64,000 bases of DNA, from NCBI RefSeq assembly GCF_000385925.1, contig NC_021175.1, forward strand, positions 1,652,213-1,716,212, read 5' to 3'. Source of the DNA: Streptococcus cristatus AS 1.3089 (GTDB lineage Bacteria; Bacillota; Bacilli; Lactobacillales; Streptococcaceae). The notes under the pieces are model-generated. The model searched no databases, had not been told where the DNA came from, and saw only the letters and a list, made by a program, of their open reading frames with translations. A program made the position numbers and the translations under genes. Below, in pieces: positions 26,387 to 34,688 of this stretch (within the stretch, counting starts at the first letter, position 1; each line of letters opens with the position of its first letter).

Positions 26387-27373
26387 TTATACTGTAGCGA
26401 CCTGATCTAAGCTTTCTCCAATCGCAGCCAAACGTTCTATCACTTCTGCTTGGCTCAAGCCGTTTTCAGTCACATAGCGGTTGCGAGGGTGAACACGGCA
26501 TTCATGACAGCAGCCACGGAGGTACTTGTCTTCATTTTCTTCTGAAGTCAGGATGCGGCGGTTACACTCTGGATTGCCACAGTTGACATAGCGCTCGCAA
26601 GGAGTACCGTCAAACCAGTCTTTCCCAATCACAACTGGATCGACATGGTTGATATCAACCGAGATACGCTCATCAAAGACATACATCTTGCCGTCCCAAA
26701 GCTCACCTTGAACTTCTGGATCCTTGCCGTAAGTCGCAATTCCTCCGTGCAATTGACCGACATCCTTGTAGCCTTCACGTACCATCCAGCCTGAGAATTT
26801 CTCACAGCGAACGCCACCTGTACAGTAAACCACTACACGCTTGTCCATGAATTTTTCCTTGTTGTCACGGACCCATTGTGGCAACTCACGGAAGTTGCGG
26901 ATGTCTGGGCGAATAGCTCCACGGAAGTGTCCTAGGTCGTACTCATAATCGTTACGTGTGTCAAGGACAACGGTATCTTCGTCAAGAAGGGCTTCTTTGA
27001 ACTCTTTTGGTGACAAGTAAGCTCCTGTCGTCTCCAACGGGTTGATGTCATTATCAAAATCATTGTCTTCCAAGCCCAGGTGCACAATTTCTTTCTTGTA
27101 GCGAACAAACATTTTCTTGAAAGCTTGTTCGTTTTCTTCGTCAATCTTGAACCAAAGGTCTTCCATGCCCGGAAGGCTGTGCACATAATCCATGTATTTT
27201 TGAGTGGTTTCATAATCACCAGAAACCGTTCCGTTGATTCCTTCATCTGCTACCAAGATACGGCCTTTCAGACCGATAGATTTACAGAAGGCCAGATGAT
27301 CAGCTGCAAATTTCTCAGCATTCTCAATGGGAACATATTTGTAGTAAAGTAGGACGCGAATATCTTTTGCCAT
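26387..27373 (-). CDS. trhO: tRNA uridine(34) hydroxylase TrhO (rhodanese family)
   Basis: 328 aa. The N-terminal domain contains [16 protein letters not shown], the diagnostic TrhO/YceA motif. The rhodanese domain (about 125-225) has the active-site loop [12 protein letters not shown] with the catalytic Cys. The C-terminal Cys-rich block ([27 protein letters not shown]) is also typical. It hydroxylates U34 of certain tRNAs as a step toward 5-methoxyuridine-type wobble modification. Single gene with its own terminator. Confidence 0.93.
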   Translation of the reverse strand: MAKDIRVLLYYKYVPIENAEKFAADHLAFCKSIGLKGRILVADEGINGTVSGDYETTQKYMDYVHSLPGMEDLWFKIDEENEQAFKKMFVRYKKEIVHLGLEDNDFDNDINPLETTGAYLSPKEFKEALLDEDTVVLDTRNDYEYDLGHFRGAIRPDIRNFRELPQWVRDNKEKFMDKRVVVYCTGGVRCEKFSGWMVREGYKDVGQLHGGIATYGKDPEVQGELWDGKMYVFDERISVDINHVDPVVIGKDWFDGTPCERYVNCGNPECNRRILTSEENEDKYLRGCCHECRVHPRNRYVTENGLSQAEVIERLAAIGESLDQVATV

Positions 27374-27509
27374 AAGATTTCAACTCTCTTTTCTTTATAA
27401 AATTTTCTGAATTTTTAATTCATCAATTTATTATAACCTGATTAGAAAAACTGGGCAAAAGATTTGTTTGGAAAATAGCAGAGCAGTAATCTCTACGCAG
27501 AAAAGCAGG

Positions 27510-28001
27510 TTAGCCCTCTTTCTCCAATTCTTCCAAATACTTCTCAAAGCGCTTTTTCTGCCACTTGCTTAGACTCTCCAAGATAATATTAACCAGCAGC
27601 ATAAAAGGAAAGTGAATGACAAAAGTAATTAAAATAACAAATAGGAACATGGGGTGAAAAACACTGTTATGATAAATAGCATGATTGAGCTGAAAATTCT
27701 GGCAGGCAATCAAAAGGGTCAGAAAGCCTGTCGCAGCCAGCACACCCCAGATAGTCAGACTGAAACTATTGTAATAATTGGCTCCCAGATACTGAGTGCG
27801 ACACATGAAATAAAAACTGGTGATGAGAATCAAAAGTAAGAAGGGCTGGTAGTGAACGACTCCCCCATTCATTGCTACAGAACCCATATATAAAGCTAAA
27901 CTGCCACATAGCATGAGACTGAAACTCTCCATACCAGCCTTGTTGACTAGTTGTTCTTCGCGTTCGTCTAAGATTTGACGTTTAATAAGTTTTATTTTCA
28001 T
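27510..28001 (-). CDS. Membrane protein, DUF3278-like
   Basis: 163 aa with four hydrophobic helices (about residues 28-45, 52-68, 80-102, 118-142) and a start KIKLIKRQILDEREEQLVNK; DERxE near the N terminus recurs in the next genes upstream (KDERTEKL, TDERTLQL). It is probably DUF3278 or a relative; function unknown. It lies 9 bp after the CPBP protease gene, as last gene of a five- or six-gene unit. Confidence 0.65.
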   Translation of the reverse strand: MKIKLIKRQILDEREEQLVNKAGMESFSLMLCGSLALYMGSVAMNGGVVHYQPFLLLILITSFYFMCRTQYLGANYYNSFSLTIWGVLAATGFLTLLIACQNFQLNHAIYHNSVFHPMFLFVILITFVIHFPFMLLVNIILESLSKWQKKRFEKYLEELEKEG

Positions 28002-28010
28002 TTTAAGCTC

Positions 28011-28688
28011 CTATACTTCTACTCCCAAAATAGGGATTAACAACATCAGAATGGCAGGAAGTCCGTTATTTATCATGTGAACTGCGATACTGACTTCCAA
28101 GCGCCGAGTTCGACAAGCCAGCAAGGTCAAAATCACAGAGGCACCACCATAAATCACAAAAGACATAATATTGGTTGGGCCATGAAAAATCGCAAAGAGC
28201 AGTCCGCCTATGATATAGCCCCAGCTTTCATAGCCTTTAAAAATTTTTAGAGGAATGATGCCACGGAAAATAATTTCTTCTGCGATAGGCGCTAAAACAC
28301 CAAGCATGATGGCCAACAACATCGTATTTCCCCTTCGGAACTCCTCCATCAAAGAGGCCTGATTAGCCGTTGTCACTTCTCCATGCAGCCAACGGAGTAA
28401 TACTGTCCCAAGGACAGATATGAGCACCATGCCTAAGAGGCCTAGAGCAATTCGCTTCCCGTCTCCTTTTTGAAAGATTTTTCCAGACTGGGATAAGATT
28501 CCAGCCTTCTTTGCTAACACGATAAAGACCAGCAAAACTAGGAAAATCAGCGAAAGCCCAAGACCAATGGTCCAATGTTTAGGAAATTGATAAATTATTG
28601 CTAGCTGCTGAAATAGCAGAGGAAGAACATACAAGCCCAAGGCTAAGAAAGCGCAACTACCCCAGATCAATCGTTTCCACCAAGTCAT
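28011..28688 (-). CDS. CPBP-family intramembrane metalloprotease (Abi/CAAX-like)
   Basis: 225 aa, about seven helices. The three catalytic motifs are present: EEIIFRG (Glu-Glu-x3-Arg), LLFAIFHGPTN (Phe-x3-His) and HMINN near residue 210. Streptococcal relatives often occur with bacteriocin immunity or with small membrane proteins and may process peptides; a specific role here is not shown. It overlaps the upstream gene by 4 bp. Confidence 0.88.
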   Translation of the reverse strand: MTWWKRLIWGSCAFLALGLYVLPLLFQQLAIIYQFPKHWTIGLGLSLIFLVLLVFIVLAKKAGILSQSGKIFQKGDGKRIALGLLGMVLISVLGTVLLRWLHGEVTTANQASLMEEFRRGNTMLLAIMLGVLAPIAEEIIFRGIIPLKIFKGYESWGYIIGGLLFAIFHGPTNIMSFVIYGGASVILTLLACRTRRLEVSIAVHMINNGLPAILMLLIPILGVEV

Positions 28689-29161
28689 TCTTCATCCTCC
28701 AATTCCTGATCGAGCTTTGCCTGACCTTTGCCGTTTAGGTAAAGACTGATCTTGTCCATCGTCAAGCTTCCAAGCATAAACAGTATCATTGCAAGAGCCA
28801 GCTTGAGCAGATACAAAATGTTCAACATGCTAGCCAGATTTTCTCGCTGACCAAAGAAATCAATACCTATAAGGATGAGAACAAAGACAATGCCACCGCC
28901 AAAACGCTCTGCCCATTTTTCCTCTCTCACCATATCACGAACATCAATCCCTAGACTTAAGCGACGAAGCAAGGCATATAGACCTACTAGGGTAAGCAGA
29001 ATACCTTCTGGAAGATAGGCCAGCAAGCTCAGATGGAGGATATAAGCTTTGAAAAATACAGAGATAGCTAAGAAGAGGAACATTCCTAGTACCAGTTCTC
29101 CCGCAACTTTGCCGTCCAATTTCTCTGTTCGTTCATCTTTTATAACAGGCTGCTTCTTCAT
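28685..29161 (-). CDS. Membrane protein, DUF6773-like (copy 1)
   Basis: About 158 aa from Met at 29161 (MKKQPVIKDERTEKLDGK); the longer frame adds 13 residues. Four hydrophobic helices follow the KDERTEKL motif. It shares layout with the next upstream gene (VYTDERTLQLERKLGNE), so the two are paralogues. Function unknown; it is translationally coupled to the CPBP protease. Confidence 0.7.
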   Translation of the reverse strand: MKKQPVIKDERTEKLDGKVAGELVLGMFLFLAISVFFKAYILHLSLLAYLPEGILLTLVGLYALLRRLSLGIDVRDMVREEKWAERFGGGIVFVLILIGIDFFGQRENLASMLNILYLLKLALAMILFMLGSLTMDKISLYLNGKGQAKLDQELEDEE

Positions 29162-29205
29162 TTTCTTTCTCACTTTCTTATTTATAAGTTGAAGATTCAC
29201 TGATT

Positions 29206-29700
29206 CTAATTCTCATCATTTTCTAATTCTTGGTCCAATAAAACCTGTCTCTTCTGATAAAAATAATTGACCAACTGATCAAGTATGCTAGAAAAGGCAA
29301 TCATCAAAGCTAAAATAAAAATAAATTGCAAGATTGGATGATGACGAAAGAATGGTCGAATAGCTGAATTTCCACTCCACATCTGAACAGCCACGATTAC
29401 AATTGCTAAGATAGCCCCGTTAGCCAAACGACTTCTGAAACTTTTACGCCCAATAGATGGCTTGTAGCGTCTGATATCAAGTCCCAATTGCCAGCTACGA
29501 ATTCCAGCATACATTTCCATACCCAAAATAACTAGAATTTCTGGTAAGTAGCCTTCTACTGGCTCATGCCAAAGAGTAATTTTGACAAAAATAGAAATAA
29601 CGAGCAAAATAATCGCGAAAAAAGCAACTTCATTTCCTAATTTTCGCTCAAGTTGTAGAGTCCGCTCGTCTGTATAGACTTTTTGTGGTTTGTCTTTCAT
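29206..29700 (-). CDS. Membrane protein, DUF6773-like (copy 2)
   Basis: About 164 aa from MKDKPQKVYTDERTLQ. I reject the longer start at 29814, because it would overlap the whole C terminus of the regulator gene and give an unlikely N terminus. Four helices; Trp- and Arg-rich loop RRYKPSIGRKSFRSRL. Paralogue of the downstream gene. Tail ends VLLDQELENDEN, close to KLDQELEDEE of copy 1. Confidence 0.7.
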   Translation of the reverse strand: MKDKPQKVYTDERTLQLERKLGNEVAFFAIILLVISIFVKITLWHEPVEGYLPEILVILGMEMYAGIRSWQLGLDIRRYKPSIGRKSFRSRLANGAILAIVIVAVQMWSGNSAIRPFFRHHPILQFIFILALMIAFSSILDQLVNYFYQKRQVLLDQELENDEN

Positions 29701-29719
29701 TTTCTTACTCACTTTCTTA

Positions 29720-29917
29720 CTATTCTTCCCAAAACAACTGATCCAGCGTTTTATTGAGGCATTTACAAATGGCCAAGCATAGACTAAGGCTGGGATTGTA
29801 CTTGCCTGCCTCAATCAGGCCTATGGTCTGACGGGTCACACCAATAGCATCAGCCAAGTCACCTTGGGTCATGTCATGCTCAACCCGTGCCATCTTGAGC
29901 TTAAGATTTTTTGCCAT
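29720..29917 (-). CDS. XRE-family transcriptional regulator
   Basis: About 65 aa, essentially one helix-turn-helix domain: [20 protein letters not shown] then [20 protein letters not shown]. Such minimal YozG/YgzD-like regulators usually control the adjacent membrane-protein operon. The start at 29917 is chosen because AAGGATGG precedes it; the upstream frame (MTIRMVT) overlaps the preceding gene. Confidence 0.88.
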   Translation of the reverse strand: MAKNLKLKMARVEHDMTQGDLADAIGVTRQTIGLIEAGKYNPSLSLCLAICKCLNKTLDQLFWEE

Positions 29918-30101
29918 GGTCACCATCCTTATCGTCATTTTTTTGCCCGCCTATGGTGTAGAAAGTACAGCCGAGGGCAACATCAGCACAAGCGAGTATG
30001 ATAAAGGTTTGATTCTTCCGAATCATGCCCACAACTAGTAAAATTGTGGCTGATACAAGACAAATAAGCAGTATAAGCAGATCATTCACTTTTTTATTCA
30101 T
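29901..30101 (-). CDS. Small two-helix membrane protein
   Basis: 66 aa: helices at about residues 7-26 ([20 protein letters not shown]) and 30-50, then a charged tail [10 protein letters not shown]. Its end overlaps the XRE gene start, and AGGAGCG lies before its ATG. It heads the membrane-protein unit. Family not recognised. Confidence 0.7.
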   Translation of the reverse strand: MNKKVNDLLILLICLVSATILLVVGMIRKNQTFIILACADVALGCTFYTIGGQKNDDKDGDHGKKS

Positions 30102-30190
30102 ATCTACGCTCCTTTCATCTTCATAAGTCCATTATACAATATATTTTAAATAATGCAATATATAAATTACATTTTGTTTTTTATTTTGTA

Positions 30191-30222
30191 CAAAAAAAGA
30201 TTGGGATTTTCCCAATCTTGTA
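30191..30222 (-). terminator. Terminator after the UPF0397 gene
   Basis: On the minus strand AAGATTGGGA-AAA-TCCCAATCTT is followed by TTTTTG. Confidence 0.9.
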
Positions 30223-30235
30223 ATATCTAGTTCCA

Positions 30236-30778
30236 TTAATCTTTCTTAAGGCTGCCTGAGCGAGTCTGAGTACGGGCATAGGCGCTTAGCAAAACAGTAC
30301 CAATGACTGCTACTGTCACAGAATTCACCAGAATTGCTACAATACTTTGAGCAATAACCTTATTGACCGGCTCACCAGACACAATCACGTCACCAATCGG
30401 GCCGATTAGCCAAGCGATTGCATTTGCTCCAAACTGAATCAAGTTAAAGCGGATAATGTCCTTGACTTCAAATTTTCCTTCTTCCACTTGGAAGAATTTT
30501 CTAAAGAAGCCAACCAATAGACCGAAGACTCCGCTGCCAACAATCCAGAACCACCAAAGTCCGCCACCGCTCATAGCGTCTTTAATGGCATGGCCAATGA
30601 AGCCCATCAGGAAACCGACGATTGGTCCAAAGATGACGCTAAAAAGAGCTTGCAGAGGGTATTGGAGCTGGATGCTGGTATTGGGTACAGGAGTTGGGAT
30701 ATTGATCATTCCGATGACCACAAATAGGGCTGCTCCAATTCCTGTTGCGACTACGTTTCTGATTGTATTATTTTTCAT
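30236..30778 (-). CDS. UPF0397 family ECF transporter S component
   Basis: 180 aa, about five helices. The opening [20 protein letters not shown] and [20 protein letters not shown] are typical of UPF0397 (DUF1393) substrate-binding subunits of ECF importers, which in pneumococcus are encoded beside a fused EcfA and EcfT. Here no EcfA/T is adjacent; the only ones in the window are at 14.6-17.1 kb. It follows the SAM-hydrolase-family gene by 11 bp. The substrate is not established. Confidence 0.85.
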   Translation of the reverse strand: MKNNTIRNVVATGIGAALFVVIGMINIPTPVPNTSIQLQYPLQALFSVIFGPIVGFLMGFIGHAIKDAMSGGGLWWFWIVGSGVFGLLVGFFRKFFQVEEGKFEVKDIIRFNLIQFGANAIAWLIGPIGDVIVSGEPVNKVIAQSIVAILVNSVTVAVIGTVLLSAYARTQTRSGSLKKD

Positions 30779-30789
30779 TTTCTTCTTCC

Positions 30790-31635
30790 TTAATTTTCAA
30801 TTCTCTTAATCTCAATATGCCATTGAGCACCGACACCAACATTGTAGGCCTTGGCAAAGGAACCTTGGTTGATAGCCAAGCCCACCCGATAGAGGGAATT
30901 GATGTATAAAATCGGCTGACCGATACGGACATCCGCAAAGGACTTGCCATAGGTCACTTGGTTTTGATAGACCAGCATATCATTGTTGTAGATAGTGACT
31001 TCAAAACGGTCGCCAAAGTTGGGCTCTAAGGTGCAGAACTCCTCACGCGTAATCGAAGTCCAAAGCGAGCCAAAGCGAACATCCAAAATATCAATGGCTC
31101 CACTAACCAAATTATCTGCTAGTCTTGTTTCCACAACAGGGATTTCAACAATTTCTTCGACACTCAGCTCTGGGCCAACTTCCTCAAAACTGATATGGCC
31201 GCTGGCTAGCTTGGCACCTGTGTAGGCATAGACATCTCGCCCATGGAAGGTATAAGAATGCTCGGTATTCTTGCGACGATTTTCCACTTCTGAAATCTCA
31301 CGAATAGCTACGATACCGACATGCTTTTTGATAAAGGACAGAGTACCATTGTCAGGTGTCACGATATATTGATTTTTACTGGTCTTAGCAACCACGCTTT
31401 TCCGCTTGGAACCCACTCCCGGATCCACGACTGAAACAAAAGTCGTTCCCTCTGGCCAATAATCTACCGTTTGAAAGAGACGATAACTACCCTCAAAGAT
31501 ATTGTAAGGAGTGATATCATGGGTCAAATGATGGATTTTCAGCGTTGGTGATTCCTCCAAAGCCACTCCAATCATAGCCGACACCGCTCCATCTACCAGA
31601 CCGAAGTCCGACTGCAGCACTAATATGTTGTTCAT
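30790..31635 (-). CDS. SAM hydrolase / SAM hydroxide adenosyltransferase family (DUF62)
   Basis: 281 aa. N-terminal [20 protein letters not shown], central [16 protein letters not shown] and [12 protein letters not shown] are the conserved DUF62 blocks that bind S-adenosylmethionine. Family members split SAM to adenosine and methionine with water; the halogenase branch is a special case and not indicated here. Being co-transcribed with an ECF S component suggests a link to uptake of a nucleoside- or vitamin-like compound (inference). Confidence 0.88.
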   Translation of the reverse strand: MNNILVLQSDFGLVDGAVSAMIGVALEESPTLKIHHLTHDITPYNIFEGSYRLFQTVDYWPEGTTFVSVVDPGVGSKRKSVVAKTSKNQYIVTPDNGTLSFIKKHVGIVAIREISEVENRRKNTEHSYTFHGRDVYAYTGAKLASGHISFEEVGPELSVEEIVEIPVVETRLADNLVSGAIDILDVRFGSLWTSITREEFCTLEPNFGDRFEVTIYNNDMLVYQNQVTYGKSFADVRIGQPILYINSLYRVGLAINQGSFAKAYNVGVGAQWHIEIKRIEN

Positions 31636-31857
31636 CTTATTCCTCCCAGGCCCTGAGCCTGATATTCTCCAAGTCCTCTAATCTTACCAAATTAGGCTCT
31701 TTTCGCTAGAGCTGGAGGCATAAAATTTTTTATAACCGTCTATTTCTCAAAGATATAGCATACAAGCTAGTGATTTTTTCTGGATTGAGCTTATGTCAGA
31801 ACAATTACCTGAGTAAGCTAAGATAGGAAAGTCCCACCTTTCGTCTGGCTTGACTTT

Positions 31858-32454
31858 TTATGACTGAGAGCCAGCTTTTGCACTGCGCTTTTTTACCAGA
31901 TATTGACCCAGCAGGCCACCGATTAAGGCACCTGCCACTACCATCACGATAAAACTAGCGATGGTCGGAAAATCCAACGGCAGCAAAATCCGATTGATAT
32001 ATTCCGCTGTCTTGCCACGCGCCACCAAGCTATCAATGTAAGCCCGACGTGCTAGCCACATCAGGATAATAGGGCCTGAATTGACAAAAGAGAAACAAAC
32101 AAAGGAAAGCAGATTCCAGAATTTATTTTCATATTTGCCCAAGCCTGCAATCGTGTCCGCCAAGAGACCGAACACCAAGCCTGGCAGACCAGCAATCATA
32201 AAATGACCAGACAAGAGGAAGAAGCCTCCCATCACCACGCCCAGTAAGCTAATCGCTCCGAATTTTTTAATCTTGCTTTGCAGCAACATATAAACGCTTC
32301 CGCCAAAAACTGCAGCAAAGACTGGAGCATAGAACATATTGCCAGCATTGTCAAAAAAGTGACCTACTAATACTCCTAGTCCGACACAGAGAAAGTAGAG
32401 TAGAGCAAAGAGTCCCGTCCATTTCAACTCTTTCAGTGTTAACGATGTCATCAT
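31858..32454 (-). CDS. Trep_Strep/MptD-type ECF transporter S component
   Basis: 198 aa with five or six helices (LKWTGLFALLYFLCVGLGVL; AISLLGVVMGGFFLLSGHF; TIASFIVMVVAGALIGGLLG). It matches the Trep_Strep integral membrane family treated as S components of ECF importers. Members usually stand next to EcfT and EcfA; here it is alone and preceded by a roughly 220-nt structured leader with its own promoter. RBS AAAGGA precedes the ATG. Substrate unknown. Confidence 0.8.
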   Translation of the reverse strand: MMTSLTLKELKWTGLFALLYFLCVGLGVLVGHFFDNAGNMFYAPVFAAVFGGSVYMLLQSKIKKFGAISLLGVVMGGFFLLSGHFMIAGLPGLVFGLLADTIAGLGKYENKFWNLLSFVCFSFVNSGPIILMWLARRAYIDSLVARGKTAEYINRILLPLDFPTIASFIVMVVAGALIGGLLGQYLVKKRSAKAGSQS

Positions 32455-32469
32455 CGATTCCTTTCTAAT

Positions 32470-32676
32470 TCTGAAGTCAAAACTTCATAAAACTATTGAT
32501 AGCTATATCCTTGATAAGTGAAAATACGCATTTTATGGCTTGCCATCCTTCCTACAGGAGGAGATTTTAGCAAGGTTTGCAGATCTAGCATCCTTGATAT
32601 GCTTGCTTCCCTCGGCACGGGTAAAATCCAGTGCTAGCAAGAAGTAATTTATTATGCTATTTTTCCATACTTATCT
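32470..32676 (-). ncRNA. Long structured 5' leader, candidate riboswitch
   Basis: From the predicted start (about 32676) to the RBS the transcript holds: an outer stem CTTGCT/AGCAAG enclosing GCAC/GTGC; a GCAT/ATGC hairpin; an outer stem CTTGC/GCAAG enclosing TCCTCCTGTAGGAAGGA; and near the start codon a TGAAGT/ACTTCA stem. The arrangement resembles a riboswitch aptamer. I could not match it to TPP, SAM, FMN, purine, THF, preQ1 or T-box consensus. Confidence 0.5.
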
Positions 32677-32682
32677 TTATTT

Positions 32683-32711
32683 ATTATAGCATTATGAAAA
32701 TAGAATGTAAA
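32683..32711 (-). promoter_or_regulatory. Promoter of the leader and Trep_Strep gene
   Basis: On the minus strand TTTACA (32706-32711), 17 bp, TATAAT (32683-32688), about 230 bp before the start codon. Confidence 0.75.
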
Positions 32712-32751
32712 TTAAATTTTCAGACTTTTCAAAGGATGATAGCTGACAAAA

Positions 32752-32926
32752 GAGGCTGGGACTTTTGTCCCAGCCTCCTCAATTGTCTTTGGATTATCAG
32801 CAAGACGAAGTGGTTGAGTGGGCTCTACTACGTTGATTTCATCAATTTTTACAGCCCTACGCAACTGTGCGGAGGTGGGACAACGAAATCGAATTCTAAC
32901 GAATTACCGATTTCTGTCCCACTCTC
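32752..32926 (+). repeat. R1 repeat, copy 1
   Basis: About 175-bp intergenic element starting GAGGCTGGGACTTTTGTCCC and ending CTGTCCCACTCTC. It abuts the metI stop codon. One inner stem has a compensatory change relative to other copies (C-G to T-A in GCTGAT/ATCAGC, here ATTGAT/ATCAAC). Confidence 0.85.
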
Positions 32927-32929
32927 TGT

Positions 32930-33622
32930 CTAGCGATGACTGATTTTTCTGGTTAAGAAATCGCCCAAAAACTGGATAAAGAAAATGAGGAGCAAGAGCA
33001 AAACAGTTGCTAAAACGGTCACGTCTTGGTTGAAACGTTGATAACCGTAAGCAATTGCTACGTTTCCAAGACCGCCTGCACCGATCGCTCCCGCCATGGC
33101 TGTTTCACCAACCAGCGAGATTAGGGTCACCGTTGTCACCCGAATCAAGTCTGGCAAACCTTCGCGCAGATAAACTCCGATGATATCCCATGTATTAGCC
33201 CCAACTGCCTGGGCCGCTTCAATCACACCGCGATCCAATTCCGATAGAACCACCTGTACTTGACGGGCAAAGAAAGGAAAGACTGCCAAAGATAGCGGTA
33301 CTAAAGCCGCTGTTGGCCCAATCCCTGTACCCACAATCATCCGTGTGAAGGGATTGATTAAAGCCAGGAGGATGATAAAAGGAATCGCCCGAAAGATGGA
33401 TGTGACCTTATCCAAGATGAAAAAGGCTGTTTTGTTTTCTAAAATACCACCCGGTGCTGTCAATACAAGGAAAAGTCCAGCTATCAAGCCTAAAATCCCA
33501 CCAATCAGGAAGGAAATAATTGTCATATAAAGGGTCAGATAAATCGCTGTTCCCCAGCCAGCCTGACCAGCCCAGCCCATCTTATAGACATTGGGCAAAA
33601 ATGTTTTAATCAAGTCTACCAA
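32930..33622 (-). CDS. metI: Methionine ABC transporter permease
   Basis: 230 aa, five to six helices. The EAA loop for contact with MetN reads EAAQAVGANTWDIIG, and GETAMAGAIGAGGLGNVAIAYGYQRF is the conserved MetI C-terminal block. It sits 1 bp after metN and imports methionine with MetN and MetQ. In pneumococcus the equivalent gene is also called metP. An R1 repeat follows the stop directly and may end transcription. Confidence 0.93.
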   Translation of the reverse strand: MVDLIKTFLPNVYKMGWAGQAGWGTAIYLTLYMTIISFLIGGILGLIAGLFLVLTAPGGILENKTAFFILDKVTSIFRAIPFIILLALINPFTRMIVGTGIGPTAALVPLSLAVFPFFARQVQVVLSELDRGVIEAAQAVGANTWDIIGVYLREGLPDLIRVTTVTLISLVGETAMAGAIGAGGLGNVAIAYGYQRFNQDVTVLATVLLLLLIFFIQFLGDFLTRKISHR

Positions 33623-33623
33623 T

Positions 33624-34688
33624 CTAAATTCCTCCCTTAAGCACCTTTAATTCTACGCCAGCAGCTTGCAAATTGCTCTGAGTTGCCGCAAGATTTTCTG
33701 CATTTCCAGATAAAATAACCACCATCTCCCCGACAGGCACATGATCTAAAATCTCAATGTTGGCATGTAAAATATTGGCCGAAACCTGATACTGCTTGTA
33801 GATATCGTTGATAATGGCTGTATCTGTCACCGTACCAGCATACTTCAAATGCGCCAAGACAGAATCCGCTGGCAGATCTTGCACAATCTTCTGTTGATTG
33901 ATTTTAACCATCGCTTCAGTGATACCTGTTGCCGTTGTGATAAAGTCTTGGGTCAATTCGTTCTGTGGATTGGTAAAGATATCCAAGACCGAACCTTCCT
34001 CAATCAATTTCCCATTCTGCATAACAGCCACACGATTGGCAATATCTTTGACAATCTGCATTTCGTGCGTGATGAGTACAATCGTCAGCCCCAACTTTTG
34101 ATTCAAATCCTGAAGCAAGGCCAAAATTTGCTTGGTTGTTTTAGGATCCAATGCCGAAGTCGCTTCATCTGAAATCAAGATCTTTGGGTCATTGGCCAAG
34201 GCTCTAGCAATCGCCACACGCTGCTTCTGACCGCCAGACAGTTGAGAAGGATAATTATCCGCTCGATCTTCCAGACCAACCAGTTCTAAAAGTTTGCGAA
34301 CCTTGTCCTCTTTTTCAGCAGCAGACAGGGAAGAGTGCTTCAAGGCAAATGCGACATTTTCCTTAGCCGTCATCTGGGCCATCAGATTGAAATGCTGGAA
34401 AATCATGCCAATGTCCTTGCGCTTTTCCCGCAGTTGAGCCGCATTCAGCTGGACTGTCCCCTTGTCGTATAGGACTGTCCCATCCACAGTGATGCGACCA
34501 CCAGATGGCTTCTGCAGGAGGTTAATAACCCGCACCAAAGTTGACTTTCCAGCACCAGAATAACCCACGATACCGTAAATATCCCCCTGATTGATGTGAA
34601 TGGTCACATCTTCAACCGCCTTGATGATACGATTTTTCTGTGTAAATGTGACATCAATACGGTCTAATTTGATAATTTCATTGCTCAT
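33624..34688 (-). CDS. metN: Methionine ABC transporter ATP-binding protein
   Basis: 354 aa. Walker A GYSGAGKST, Q-loop MIFQHFNLM, signature [10 protein letters not shown], Walker B ILISDEATSALDPKT; the SDEATSALDP form is typical of MetN. A C-terminal NIL (ACT-like) domain of about 75 residues (from about 270) binds methionine and inhibits transport in studied homologues. It overlaps the M20 peptidase gene by 11 bp, tying peptide breakdown to methionine uptake. Confidence 0.95.
   Translation of the reverse strand: MSNEIIKLDRIDVTFTQKNRIIKAVEDVTIHINQGDIYGIVGYSGAGKSTLVRVINLLQKPSGGRITVDGTVLYDKGTVQLNAAQLREKRKDIGMIFQHFNLMAQMTAKENVAFALKHSSLSAAEKEDKVRKLLELVGLEDRADNYPSQLSGGQKQRVAIARALANDPKILISDEATSALDPKTTKQILALLQDLNQKLGLTIVLITHEMQIVKDIANRVAVMQNGKLIEEGSVLDIFTNPQNELTQDFITTATGITEAMVKINQQKIVQDLPADSVLAHLKYAGTVTDTAIINDIYKQYQVSANILHANIEILDHVPVGEMVVILSGNAENLAATQSNLQAAGVELKVLKGGI

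Noticed and set aside
30790..31635. Fluorinase/chlorinase
   Set aside because: The DUF62 motifs fit the common SAM hydrolase branch; nothing in the sequence or context indicates halogenation.
32631..32933. Plus-strand ORF of 100 aa (and similar ORFs at 48863-49123 and 60032-60286) ending in a shared SNSNELPISVPLS-like tail
   Set aside because: They are translations of the R1 repeat; the shared protein sequence follows from the shared DNA, and none has an RBS.
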